Positions 1-10,359 of a stretch of DNA of 64,000 nt are shown here, in pieces (the stretch's first letter is position 1; every line of letters begins with the position of its first letter). The notes under the pieces were generated by a model. The model ran no database searches. It was not told the origin of the DNA and saw nothing but the letters and a program-made list of their open reading frames with translations. The stretch is taken from assembly GCA_018340375.1 (NCBI GenBank), contig JAFFJZ010000029.1:2108001-2172000 (forward strand). The letters are read 5' to 3'. The position numbers were made by a program, and so were the translations under genes. This DNA comes from Gonatopus flavifemur (Eukaryota; Arthropoda; Insecta; Hymenoptera; Dryinidae).

Positions 1-460
1 TCTAGCCCCATTGAATCGCCCAATAATCAAGTTTGAATTCATGAAGACATTCAAGTACAGTCTGTGCCAAAAGTAATGCCAGTCGTTCGCTGGACGTCGT
101 TCGCTAGCTTCAGCTCCATTTCCCACACTCACATAACTCCAAGTATCAATGTAATTTTGTTCTTAATTTAAATAGAGAAATATATTTGTCACTTACCTTA
201 CTTAACGATTTTCTCTTTTAATATCTCCAAACTGCACATCCTCATTTCGTTCGAATTGTCATTTACAATCCTTGAGAACTTATGTTGAAGTTTTTTTGAG
301 AATACGACTACGGTTGCCGCCCTAGGTCTTCTTGACAACCTTCGACGAACTTAGAATCTGAACAAACCCACATAAGCGACTCGACCTAGCCGCTCAGGTC
401 GTGTCGACAAATAAATAAATTTGCTACAGAGTGAAACCCTGTTTCGCTACGTAACTAAAT
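1..460. other. Unassigned; possible 3' part of an LTR
   Basis: No reading frame is convincing here. The stretch is followed at once by a primer-binding-site-like sequence at 461-479, so it could be the right part of a 5' LTR cut by the window edge. The last bases before that site do not end in the usual CA, and no second LTR copy was found in the window, so this remains a guess. Confidence 0.2.
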
Positions 461-479
461 TGGTGCCGGGTGTGGGGTT
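461..479 (+). other. Candidate tRNA primer-binding site
   Basis: The bases TGGTGCCGGGTGTGGGGTT are the complement of a sequence ending in CCA with a T-arm-like AACCCCAC, which is the form of an LTR retrotransposon primer-binding site. The exact tRNA was not identified. A small ORF 2 kb downstream could be the start of gag. No protease, RT or integrase follows, so any element here is only a 5' fragment. Confidence 0.3.
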
Positions 480-1683
480 GTAGAATTTCATCAATGACAT
501 TTCGTTGTCTCTACCATTCAATCGAGTGAAATTGACCGGCAGTGATCGATGAACTTTTAATTCAACAACGTAGGGCGTTCATCTCATTTTAATTTCAATT
601 TGACATTTCTTGAAAAAAAGTTATTATCAAGATTTGTTATCTATTGAATTCATTTTTTTTAGTTGAGAATTCAATTTATTTCAATCCAACAAATTTTTCA
701 TAATTCGATCAATCATCTATAGAAACTGTGAGTTCATTCAACTCTCTATTCACATTTTCATGCTCCCTCACACCTCTTCATCTTCTTCATTATTATTCTC
801 ACCCATCGAGTGTACAACACATACGCTTTGTAGATTCTTTTTCTCGCCCTTATTTACGAAGAATCGTAATTCTTCTTCAACGTCGACGACGACCACGTAC
901 GTTGCACGCGTATCGTTCTCGTTGCGCCAAAGCATTCGTTCTTCTTCATTGTATCGCTCGCTTCCTTCATTCCATCTATATACATGAGGTAAGATTCTTC
1001 TCTTCTCTTTCGAATCCTTTTTTTCGAAAATTTCGTTCTTCCTTTTACAATCTTCGTTAGGTCGAGACTATTTGAGTCTCAACAAATTATATCTACCCTT
1101 TTTTTTTGAAGAAAAAAACTGTAATTCACTCAACCAACGCACATCATTTTTTTTTTCTTCTTCTCCTATCGTTTCTTTGCATTCCTTCCAGGAATAAACA
1201 GCTGCCAAAGATTGCAGGTGCGGAGGAGACTACCAATTGTATTTTTGAAGTTCATATGTATGTGTTTCTTTTTCTTTTTTCTATTCTATCCTTTACAGGT
1301 ATTTTAATTGAAGCAGTGCCACGCGCTTGTTTCACCCTCCCTTCGTTTTTTTTTGGTACTTTGAATGTACGAATCAAGTTTTCTACATAAAGTTTTTCTT
1401 TCTTTGTCAAATTGATCTCCTCATAACTCATTGAACGAACGCATTTTTCATTCAATACCACTAAATTTTTTTTTTGATCAACCCATAAACAATTAGATTC
1501 ACTTCATTCGATCCAAGATTCAATAAATCTCAGTTCTTTTTATTACCCAAGTCATTTTTTTTTCGAAGCATTCTATAACTTCCACCCATTCCAGATACAA
1601 GCGGGTGCCAGAAGGAACTGGAATCCAGACTTTGTTTGATATTTCATTACTATTGTGACCTGATTCGAATATTTACATATGTA

Positions 1684-1708
1684 GTGTGATTGCAAACGGC
1701 AATCACAC
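1684..1708. other. Perfect 10-bp hairpin
   Basis: GTGTGATTGC, five loop bases, then GCAATCACAC form a perfect 10-bp stem. There is no T-run after it. It lies in the leader-like stretch and its role is unknown. Confidence 0.5.
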
Positions 1709-2035
1709 CTAAGTTATCGCATTTAACGTCACAACAGTTCTCGAGGAACCCCAATCTTTTACAGTCGAGAACTTAGGGAATTACTAACCGCGATAGGAAG
1801 TATACGAGTAGCTTCGTATATCGCGAACGCGTTAAACAAGTTTGTCTTATCTTTCGATTGAAATACAAGCTTTGTTCGGATTTATCATTTTTGTTTGTGT
1901 TCTTCCCAATATTCTCATCAGAAAGAAAATTTGAGTGCTCTAGTTCGTCCGAAAAATAGTTTTGTTCAAGTGAAGTTTCTGAATCTCCGAACCGATTTTT
2001 TTCCATGTTATTTTCTTCTCTGTTTGTGGGACTTC

Positions 2036-2510
2036 TGACTGCATTCTGTGGTGGTTGTTCCACTAACTGTAGAGGATTAACGGGAAAATTCGAATTCTTC
2101 TGACGGGCTTTTTCGATTGTCGGTGACTGCCGATACGGGTGGTGCTTGATCGTTGATAGAGCCGTAAACAGTTTTCGGAGAGGAGTTCAAAGGAAATTGT
2201 TAGAGATTTTTTTTTCCCTCCCCCTTTTACATCGAAAGGGGTCCTCTTGGCCCAAATCAACTTGTTCTCGACGAAGACTTGACTGCATTCTGTGGTGAGT
2301 TTCACTCTTGAACAGGGAATCGGCAGGACAGGACCCTTTATATTGAGATTTTCCACTTGGCTTCGAGGAGGTTTGACTACATTCAGTGGTGAACCTCTCT
2401 CCTAAACGAGGAATCTTAAAGGGGAGAAGTCTCTCTTGAGAAGTTTTTTTTACTTGATTTCGAGAAAGCTCAACTGCAGTCTGTGGTGAGTTCTTCTCTT
2501 GAGCAAGTAA
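2036..2510 (+). repeat. Degenerate ~95-bp tandem motif
   Basis: The words GACTGCATTCTGTGGTG, or close variants, begin near 2036, 2281, 2374 and 2471. The last three are about 95 bp apart. Each is followed by a CTCTTGAACA-like word. They lie directly upstream of the ORF at 2524. Confidence 0.55.
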
Positions 2511-2523
2511 TTTTTTTGTATGA

Positions 2524-2799
2524 ATGCCTGAATCTGGACGAAGAGCAGTCCTTAAGCAATTGAAACGGAAATTATTTAAAGACCCAACTCTATCTGAATC
2601 GGAAAAAGCTAAATTGTTACACAGAATTTTTGATTTGGAAATTGAATTAGCGAAACCTCTTAGCGAACGTTCACCTTATACTCCAAAAGAAGAACCAGAG
2701 GAACCAGGAGTTTACCTCATAAATTCTCCGAATCCGAGCACAGCGAGAATTTCAATCCCCATACGAATCGATCTCTCGAAAATTCGGGTTAACTTCTAA
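2524..2799 (+). CDS. Small charged ORF, possible gag N-terminal fragment
   Basis: This 91-codon frame encodes a lysine- and glutamate-rich helical N-terminal half (about residues 5-45) and a proline-rich second half with a run of PKEEPEEP. No domain was recognised. Its placement after a long leader and a possible primer-binding site would suit the start of a retrotransposon gag, but no zinc knuckle, protease or RT follows, and it stops before any diagnostic motif. The start at 2524 is the first Met after a T-rich stretch. It could also be a chance ORF, although its composition looks more protein-like than its neighbours. Confidence 0.3.
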   Translation: MPESGRRAVLKQLKRKLFKDPTLSESEKAKLLHRIFDLEIELAKPLSERSPYTPKEEPEEPGVYLINSPNPSTARISIPIRIDLSKIRVNF

Positions 2800-3237
2800 A
2801 TTTGTGCAAATTCAAACTAATAAAAGGAGAAGGGAGAATTATTTGGAATCACAAACGATAACTCGTTTGTTACACTCAGTGAGAATAAGATAGACGACCG
2901 TCGTGCACATCGAGCACGCGTTGCTTTTGTTTCGTCTCTCTTGGACCCCTATTCGTGGCAGACTAGTGCGAACAATTCCAAATTTCATTGAGATACAACA
3001 GGATTTTTTTTTCTCCTCTCAAAATAGAAAACATTGAAAAACGAAGTTCAACGAACAAATTGCATTTTCTGAAATTATTATTATATTGTACAGCTTTCTG
3101 GATTCTTCTCCTTTGTTGAAAATGTAGGAACAATTCGGATTCTCATACATTGTGAAGGCATTGTACGATGCGATCCGAATTATTTCCAATTACGAATGAA
3201 AACAATAGATAAGGTTTTTGGTTGGCACATCACACTC
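2800..3237. other. Unassigned spacer
   Basis: No ORF, RNA or repeat could be supported between the small ORF and the inverted-repeat element beginning near 3238. Confidence 0.4.
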
Positions 3238-3356
3238 ACATGGAAAAAAATTTACTGTTGCTGCAACAGTAGGCAGTCATGTTGCAGCAACAGGATTTTC
3301 CTACAGCTGCAACAGGAGGCAGCCATGTTGCAGCAACAGGATTACTACTGTTGTTG
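3238..3356 (+). repeat. Left TIR of the orphan-gene element
   Basis: It contains three near copies of the palindromic word TGTTGCAGCAACA, in inverted orientation to 5398-5492. Translation of this stretch gives only Cys- and Gln-rich low-complexity peptide and is not coding. Confidence 0.7.
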
Positions 3357-3689
3357 CAACTTAATAGTAAATTTAACCTTCAAATCGCACCTTATGACTC
3401 ATTACGACGAACTTATGCTTCAAAATGGACCTTTAGTTCACTTTTGGTGCATGAGATGTGAGTCAAAAAATAAAGATATAAGAATGCCTGTCGTGACGTC
3501 ATCTTCTACCAAAAATTTATTAGTCACTATAGCTTTTCGAGACCAATTAAAAATGATTTATGTATCGATTTCCAAAAACTTTGAAAATAATATTATCAAA
3601 GGAAAATGCGAAGAATGTAACGAAGACAAAATGAAATACGCCCATAATACAAAAATATCCGATGTCCAAGCTTTGAAATACATAGACTA

Positions 3690-4984
3690 CGAGGGTGGAT
3701 TGATAAGTTTCCGGCCTGACCAACAGATGGTGCCACTAGGCCTACCTTGAGGTGGCGTTCTATAGTACCATCCTTAGATAGCTTGTAGCTATAGTTTCAG
3801 TCTGATCGCCATGTGAGTTTAGTTTTGAGAGCACGCTGACCAAGACGCCTCTGTGTTTTTCATAAAAATGGAAAAGCTGGAAAATCGTGCTGTCATCAAA
3901 TACTTTTATTTGAAGGGGTTGACGCCGAAGGAAATTAAAAAAGAGATGGACTCAACACTGGGGACATCCTCCCCATCATATTCAACCGTTAAGCAGTGGG
4001 TTTCCGAGTTTAAAAAGGGTCGTGTGAGCACCTCTGATGAGCCTCGCTCAGGACGCCCCATTGAGGTCACAACTCCAGATATGATCGAAAAAATCCATCA
4101 AATAGTGCTGAAAGATCGCAGATTAAAAGTTCGTGAGATAGCTGAGACCTGTAAGATGTCATATGAACGTGTACAAAATATTTTGCACCAACATTTGTAA
4201 ACGGAAAAGCTCTGTGCAAGATGGGTGCCGCGTTTGCTAACAGTCGACCAAAAATTGATTCGAAAGAACATTTCTACCGCCAATTTGGCGTTGTATAAGC
4301 GTAATCCAAGCGAATTTTTGCGTCGATTCGTAACCGTTGACGAAACTTGGGTCCACCACTACACTCCTGAAACCAAAGAACAGTTTAAACAGTGGATTGG
4401 ACCAGGGGAACCAACTCCAAAGAAGGCAAAAACAATTTTTCCGGCGAACAAGGTTATGGCTACTGTTTTTTGGGATGCAAGAGGTATTATATACATTGAT
4501 TACCTTGAAAAGGGTAAAACTATCACTGGTCAATACTACGCAGACTTATTGCAACGTTTGAGCCACGAAGTGAAAATTAAACGACCTCATCTGGCGAAGA
4601 AAAAAATCTTGTTTCATCACGATAACGCACCAGCGCACACGTCAATCGTTGCGATGGCTAAAATCAACGATCTGAAGTTTGAATTAATGCCGCACCCTCC
4701 CTACTCTCCAGACCTAGCCCCGAGTGACTATTATCTGTTTCCTAACCTCAAAAAATGGCTTGGCGGTAAGAGATTTGCGAACAATGAAGAAGTAATCGAA
4801 GCTGTAAATGGGTATTTTGAGGAGCTTGACGAATCAGTCTATAGAGATGGCATTACTAGACTAGAACACCGCTATGAGAAATGTATCAGCCTTTGAGGAG
4901 ATTATGTTGAGAAATAAAAAAAAAAAAAATTCTTAAAAACGTTGTTTTTCTTGGTCAGGCCGGAAACTTATCAATCCACCCTCG
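3690..4984 (+). mobile_element. Mariner transposon 1, near-complete
   Basis: This is a 1295-bp element with near-perfect inverted ends (CGAGGGTGGATTGATAAGTT at the left, its complement at the right), flanked by TA at 3688-3689 and 4985-4986. Length, TA target and DD34D transposase all fit Tc1/mariner. It lies inside the coding frame of the orphan gene, so it is younger than that copy. A poly-A run of about 13 follows the transposase stop. Confidence 0.95.
3868..4896 (+). pseudogene. Mariner transposase with one nonsense codon
   Basis: Cut-and-paste DNA transposase acting on the TIRs of its own element. The N-terminal third (about residues 1-110) is the paired HTH DNA-binding region; the catalytic domain follows. 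The triad is visible: D in VTVDETWVHHY, D in HHDNAPAH and D in LAPSDYYLF, with 34 residues between the last two (DD34D). Start was set at MEKLEN (3868), the usual family start; a few in-frame codons precede it. One TAA at 4198-4200, just before the conserved KLCARWVPRLL, is the only lesion seen in about 342 codons. The copy therefore looks recently inactivated. It belongs to the SETMAR-like (irritans-type) branch, judged from memory of family sequence. Confidence 0.92.
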
Positions 4985-5397
4985 TATAATAGATACAGAT
5001 ATCAATTAGATACTGTAGTAGTAGTAGATATTAATGAAAACGAAGGACCTCAATTTGGAAAAGTTCATAAAATTTACAATGTAGCAAATGATGTTTACTT
5101 TGTTTTGAATTATATATCTATTGTGGAATTTGATCAACATTACCATGTGTGGAATGTTCGAATTGATAATAATCGTAATTATATGAAAAAACAAAACCTG
5201 TTACCTCATATTGGGCCTTGTCTTCTTGTGAGAAAAAAAAGGATTAGATGACATTGCAACAAGACATTTACTGTAATTCAATATTTGAACATTTGAGGGT
5301 TTAATAAAGTCATAAAAAAAGGAAATAAAAGCTTCGTATTTTATTGATTTTATAAAGCCTATTCATCCCGTAATGGAGGATTTTGTAACATTGCCGC

Positions 5398-5492
5398 AGC
5401 TACAAAACTACTCCTGTTGCTGTAACAGGATTTTTTCCTGTTGCTGCGACATGGCTGCCTCCTGTTGCAGCAACAGTAAATTTTTTTCCGTG
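5398..5492 (-). repeat. Right TIR of the orphan-gene element
   Basis: Inverted copy of 3238-3356 with the same TGTTGCAGCAACA words and a TTTTTTTCCGTG tip. Confidence 0.7.
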
Positions 5493-5495
5493 CAG

Positions 5496-6239
5496 AAGAT
5501 GATATGCTGACCTGGAACCATCACAAGGGAAAATCACGTTTTTTTCGGAGAAAATATTACATGAGAATATGGAGCTAATTCTCTCTACCACCGTAGTAGT
5601 TTCAATATGGACCTTGGAGTCCGAATTCCACACCGCACTGTCTAGAATATTGAATTTCATCTCATCTTTAAATCATTCGGTTAATTTTCGCATTATATCC
5701 CACGTTGTTCTGAATCCAACATACGCGGGTGGTTTCTCATGTTCATGCGTGATTCTTAGAGCATAGAATGAGCTCTAAATTCTCATATTATGTTTTCCCC
5801 AAAAAATTGTCCCTCATGACGGTACCAGCTCAGCGAACCATCCTATTATCACAAATCCTCCTCTACCTCGTAGTGGCTCGGATATGGATTTCGAAGTTCG
5901 AATTCACTGCCCACTGTCGAGAATCCTGAATGCCATATGATGCCAAAACCATTCGAGTGAATTACCCAATTATTTTACCGGTCTCCTCAATATAATTCAC
6001 GCAGTATGGTTCTCCAAGAATGTTCATGTGGGAATATCGGAGCTCTGAATTAGCTGAAAATTTGACCTGTATGAAGTTGGCCCCCAAAGTGGGGGGAAAA
6101 ATTTTCTTTATGGCATCCGAAAGAGCTTCGTTAGTATCTGATTGTACCAAAAAATTTCGTTTGTACCTCAAGAATGAAGAAGTTACAGGGATTTGAATAA
6201 ATGGGTTGCCCCAGATTTCCACCGATTTTATTGAATGAT
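5496..6239 (+). repeat. 290-bp repeat family, left units
   Basis: About two diverged units. Landmarks are TATGGACCTTGGAGTCCGAA, CATTCGGTTAATTTTCGCA and TCTAAATTCTCATAT. The same landmarks in the same order recur at 9508-9935 and 12991-13395. The start of the first unit (5496-5530) carries the GGTCAGCATATCATC landmark in inverted form, so the left edge is rearranged. No coding capacity. Confidence 0.6.
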
Positions 6240-6439
6240 TGCTCATTTGGAAGGTCTCGGGACGTAGATGATTGTACCACAAATGATTTTCCGAAAAAGT
6301 TAAAAGGGGGTAGAGTTACAAGCGAAAAACTGATTGGGGATGGAAGGAAAATTTTTCAATAAATCCGAGATTTTTGACAGGGATGAGAGACTTTCAGGGT
6401 GTTTTTGGAACTATTTGTGATGCACCGAAGTAGTGTCAG

Positions 6440-7700
6440 TGGGATAATGGGTGGTACCTATCAGTGCTACCGTTTGCACTTTCTTGGGTTAGAAGTTATG
6501 AACCTGGGAATATCGAAAAAACATAAATTTGGAACTTTGAGAACTCATACAGAATTGCCCCTGACTGGGGCAACTTTACTATGTATCGATTATAGTTCGG
6601 GGACCAATTGAGAATATTCCCTGCAAGTTTCATCGTTTTTACATCCTTGATTTGGAAGTTATGGGCCTTCGAATATAGGGAAATCAGAATTTTCTAACTT
6701 TAAAACATCATACAGGATTGCCCCTGACTGGGGAACTTTTCTATGTATAAATTATATTTCGGGGACCGATGGCAACAATTCTTTGTAACTTTTAGTCGTG
6801 TGTTCTTTCTTGGTTTGAGAGTTATGAGCCTTGGATAACGAAAAAACATCATTTTCAAATTTTGAAAAATCAAACAACATTGCCCCTGACTGGGGCAACT
6901 TTTCTGTGTGTAAATTATAGTTCAGGGTCTATTGGGGAAAATTCCTTGCAAGTTTAATCGTTTGCGCTTCCTTGGTTTGGAAATTATGGGCCTTAGAATA
7001 TAGGAAAATCAGAATTTTCTAACTTTAAAAATCATACAGAATCGCACCTGACTGGGGCAACTTTTCTATGTATAAATGAGAGTTCAAAGACATCGTGAGA
7101 AGATTACTTGCAACTTGTAATCGGTTCTACCTCCTTGGTTTGAAAGTTATGAGACCTCGAATATCGGAATAACAGAATTTTTGAACTTTGAAAAATCAGA
7201 CAGAATCAATACTGCCTGGGGCAACTTTTCTATGTATAAACCACAGTTCGAGGACCTCTTGACAATATTCTTTGCGAGTTTCATCGTTTGTACCCCTTGG
7301 TTTGCCAGTTATGAGCATTGGAATATCGGAAAAACCTAATTCTTGAACTTTGAAAAATCATACAGCATTTTCCCCCTGACTGTGGCAACTTTTATATGTA
7401 TAAATTATAGTTCAGGAACCTATGGAGAAAATTTCTTGCATTTTTTAATCGTTCGTACCTCCTTGGTTTGGAAGTCATGAGACTTCGAATATCGAAATAA
7501 CAGAATTTTCGCACTTTGAAAAATCACACAGTATTGCCTCGGACTGGGGTAATTTTCCTAAGTACAAGTGACAGTTCGGAGACCCATTGAGAATATTCCC
7601 TGCAAGTTTCATCGTTTTTTCCTCCCCGGTTTAGAAGTCCTGAGCTTCGGAATATGAAAAAGACATAATTTTCGAAGTTTTACAATTATGTTATTGTATA
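6440..7700 (+). repeat. Satellite array A, ~163-bp period
   Basis: Seven diverged units. The word CTGACTGGGG or a close variant begins at 6561, 6724, 6886, 7048, 7212, 7376 and 7540, giving a mean of 163.2 bp. Each unit also carries CTATGTATAAATTATAGTTC, a TTTCATCGTTTGTACC-like box and TTGGTTTGGAAGTTATGAG. An inverted partial unit follows at 7690-7790. Noncoding. Confidence 0.85.
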
Positions 7701-7789
7701 TTCCAAGGTTCATAACTCCCATACCAAGGAAGTACACACGATGGAACTTGCAGAGAATCATCTCAAGGGGTCACTGAACTATAATCAGA

Positions 7790-8577
7790 GTATCTAATAC
7801 CTCACAAGCATCCTCAAATCCTGGGAATACCTCGGGGAACCAGAATCGTTCCTCAAATCTGGGGAATGACCTAGAATCATCCTTTTTTGTCCTGTGAAAG
7901 TTGAAATTGCATTTTCGATAAAAAATTGCGATATTCATATTTTGCATTGAATACCTGGAGCTCAAAACTTGATCGAACATGCTGTTCGAGTTCAAGATGA
8001 AACGTACCTGTTACTAATATTCATCAAAAGAAACATTTTTTCAAGTCCCAATTTTATTCCACGATCACTTGATGAAATGAAAATTAATAATTGAAAATTT
8101 CATCCCTATTCAAATAGATGTCTTAGAAGACGCATATCACGATTACTTGGTGAAATCTGATTGAACTATAAGACTTTGGATCTTGTTTCGTTGGACTTTG
8201 GCCGAAGTCAGAAATATGATTTGAATGATCGAAAAATTCCATCAATAGATCATATTTAATCACAAGTTCATATTAAAATCCGAGCTGGTCGAACATGGAA
8301 GAGAACAAGTATCGAAGAAGGTTTAAAGTTTGAAATGGTGAATGTCGAAGAGAAACATCATCAAATCGTGTAGGTACATGCAATCAATTGAAAATCGGGA
8401 ATACTTTGGATGTTATTAGATAAAGAGAATAAAAGGTAATATGGAATAATAATCGAACTACCTGCGAAAAGTCGAAAATGATACAAATACTGTCTGTGTA
8501 CGTTGTTCACACGTTGTATTATTGCCGGGGTTGTTAATTTTAACAAAAGCTGGTTCGGGTCTTTGAAAAATTTTTGA
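7790..8577. other. Unassigned AT-rich DNA
   Basis: No gene or clear repeat structure is supported between array A and the short duplication at 8578. Confidence 0.4.
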
Positions 8578-8820
8578 GAAATTCGTTTTCATAAGATATA
8601 GACCAATGGATTCAGAATCTTCTGGAATGAAAGATAAATAATGGAGGTCATGAGAATAAGGATTTTTTCAAACGTAGTGTTAGAGCAAATAGATGGAAAA
8701 CTTCCGGAAATTCGTCTCCGTAGGATATAGACCAATCGATTAAGAATTTTCTGGAATGGAAAACAAATAGGACTTGAGAAGAATCTGTTTTGGAGAATGC
8801 ACTTCCAAATTCTCAACCCT
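8578..8820 (+). repeat. Two-copy 121-bp tandem duplication
   Basis: GATATAGACCAATGGATTC and GATATAGACCAATCGATTA begin near 8596 and 8717, each followed by a TTCTGGAATG word. There are two diverged copies. Confidence 0.6.
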
Positions 8821-9485
8821 ATATACATGTTGATGTCTTTATCTCTTTATTCGACCGTCTAACGAACTCATATCATCCTTGAAGATGCATAATGCAGCAA
8901 AATTATCACAGTTCTGAAACTTTTCAATTGATTGTCCTGGAAACTCCTGGAAAAGTCCTGGACCGGAATTTTCGATAAGAGTAGACATCCTGTATAATTT
9001 ATACATATAGAAGTTACACCAGTCACGAGCAATTCTGTATCATTTTTCAAATTTTGAAAATTCTGTTATTTCAATATTCCAAGGCTCATGACTTCCAAAC
9101 CAAGGAGGAACAAACGATGAAACTTGCAGGGGATAATCTCAATTGGTCCCCGAACTATAATCAATACATAGTAAAGTTGCCCCAGTCAGGGGCAATTCTG
9201 TATGAGTTCTCAAAGTTCCAAATTTATGTTTTTTCGATATTCCCAGGCTCATAACTTCTAACCCAAGAAAGTGCAAACGGTAGCACTGATAGGTACCACC
9301 CATTATCCCACTGACACTACTTCGGTGCATCACAAATAGTTCCAAAAACACCCTGAAGGTTTCTGATCCCCGTCAAGAATCTCGGATTCATTGGAAAATT
9401 TTCCTTTTATGCCCAATCAGTTTCTCGTTTCTAACTCTCCCCCCTTTGACTCCTTCGGAAAATCCTTTGTGGTACAATCATTGAT

Positions 9486-9935
9486 GTCCTGAAATCTTTG
9501 TGACTTTCCCTTGTAGCGGTTACAGGTCAGCATATCATCGTATGGGGATTAAGTCTTTTCCTCTGGCCGTGGCAGCTTTGATGTGGACTTTGGAGTTCGA
9601 ATTCCACTCCCCACTGCCTAGAATTTTGAATTCTTTTCTATCTTGAAATCATTCGATCGAATTCCCCATTTTTCTCCACGTTTTCGCAAATTTATCATGC
9701 TTGGGGTCATTCCTAAAGAATGTTCATTAGGGATTCTTAGAGCTCTAAAATTGCTCTAAATCCTTATATATCATTTTCCCCGGAAAACCGTGATTGTCCC
9801 TTGTAGCGATTCCGTGTTAGCGTATCATCATATGGCTATCAAATTTTCTTCTCCGGTCGTATCAGCTTGGATGAAGACTGTGGAGTTCGAATTCCACTGC
9901 CTAATGCCCAGAATTTACAATTTCCCTTCAACCTG
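9486..9935 (+). repeat. 290-bp repeat family, middle units
   Basis: Contains one complete unit. CCCTTGTAGCG begins at 9508 and again at 9798, 290 bp apart. The second unit is cut at 9935 by the 3.06-kb element and continues at 12991. Confidence 0.75.
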
Positions 9936-10224
9936 CAGGCATGATACTGGTTCGGCACATCAAAAACAGTGAGAAAAGTGACAAGTTGTCAGAAAAAAGT
10001 GACAAAAAGTGACGCAAAAGTAACGGAAATAGTGACAAAAAGTGACATACAAATAAGAAAGGAAATAAAATAAGACAAGAAAAGAAAACGTCTTTGTTTT
10101 ATTATTTGGGATTATCACATCCAATTGAATCAGTGAATATACATCATTGAAAAAAACTTTGCCAATTGGCACATGGCTTTCTCTTCGTGTTGGACGAAAA
10201 TATCGCCAAATGCAGATTGCTAAA

Positions 10225-10358
10225 CCCTGGTTATAAAATCCATTGATTCTTGCCAAATCTCATTGATTTTTACCAAATCCCATTGAATCTTGTACAATGT
10301 TCTGACCAAATCCCATGGAATTTCCTTTGTCAGATTCAATGGATTCTCTTAACCAGGG
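10225..10358. mobile_element. MITE, CCCTGGTTA family, copy 1
   Basis: 134 bp. Ends are CCCTGGTTATAAAATCCATT and the complement CAATGGATTCTCTTAACCAGG. A second member lies at 35034-35280. Confidence 0.75.
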
Positions 10359-10359
10359 G

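Larger units (their letters stand above)
480..2520. other. Long noncoding leader-like stretch
   Basis: No supported gene. The sequence is rich in pyrimidine tracts, and short ORFs in it have no recognisable motif. It ends in several degenerate copies of a roughly 95-bp motif. If the site at 461-479 is a primer-binding site, this is the untranslated leader before the ORF at 2524. Confidence 0.3.
3361..5251 (+). pseudogene. Orphan gene 3' fragment, split by a mariner
   Basis: The conserved part reads in two pieces, 3361-3687 and 4987-5251. Motifs are GPLVHFWCMRCESKNK in the first piece, a Cys-x2-Cys pair (KCEECNED), then a hydrophobic beta-rich segment with GPQFGKVHKIY and a WNVRI strand. From memory this resembles an uncharacterised family repeated in ant, wasp and other invertebrate genomes (CMRxESK-type); function unknown. 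Taking out 3690-4986 leaves IDY followed by NRYRYQLD with no frame change. The 5' part is missing because the left TIR abuts the coding part directly. The stop is at 5249-5251 and AATAAA-like signals follow near 5302 and 5322. The gene is inside a TIR-bounded element and is probably its cargo or its own protein. Confidence 0.6.
3238..5492. mobile_element. Element with TGTTGCAGCAACA-rich TIRs carrying an orphan gene
   Basis: The left end (3238-3356) and right end (5398-5492) are inverted copies. Both tips read (C)ACGGAAAAAAA-like, followed by TTTACTGTTGCTGCAACAG and further copies of the self-complementary word TGTTGCAGCAACA. The tips are the same as those of the short element at 60362-60575. 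Without the mariner inside it the element would be about 960 bp, too short for the full gene, so it is probably an internally deleted copy. It encodes a 3' gene fragment with stop codon and AATAAA signals before the right TIR. No clear target duplication was found. The superfamily is unknown. Confidence 0.6.
6240..9485. other. Block with ~500-bp inverted arms
   Basis: Bases 6240-6760 match the reverse complement of about 8985-9485, for example TGATTGTACCACAAA at the outer edge and ATGGGTGGTACCTATCAGTG further in. The two arms even encode near-identical meaningless 70-codon frames on opposite strands. The interior holds a 163-bp tandem array and unassigned DNA. The block sits inside the 290-bp repeat field, so it may be an inserted element. 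Confidence 0.7.

Noticed and set aside
728..1390. Overlapping short frames of 75-110 codons
   Set aside because: Pyrimidine-rich low-complexity sequence with Ser/Leu/Phe bias and no motif or consistent frame.
3196..3360. Cys- and Gln-rich start of the 184-codon frame
   Set aside because: This part is the left TIR with TGTTGCAGCAACA repeats; the conserved protein sequence begins only after it.
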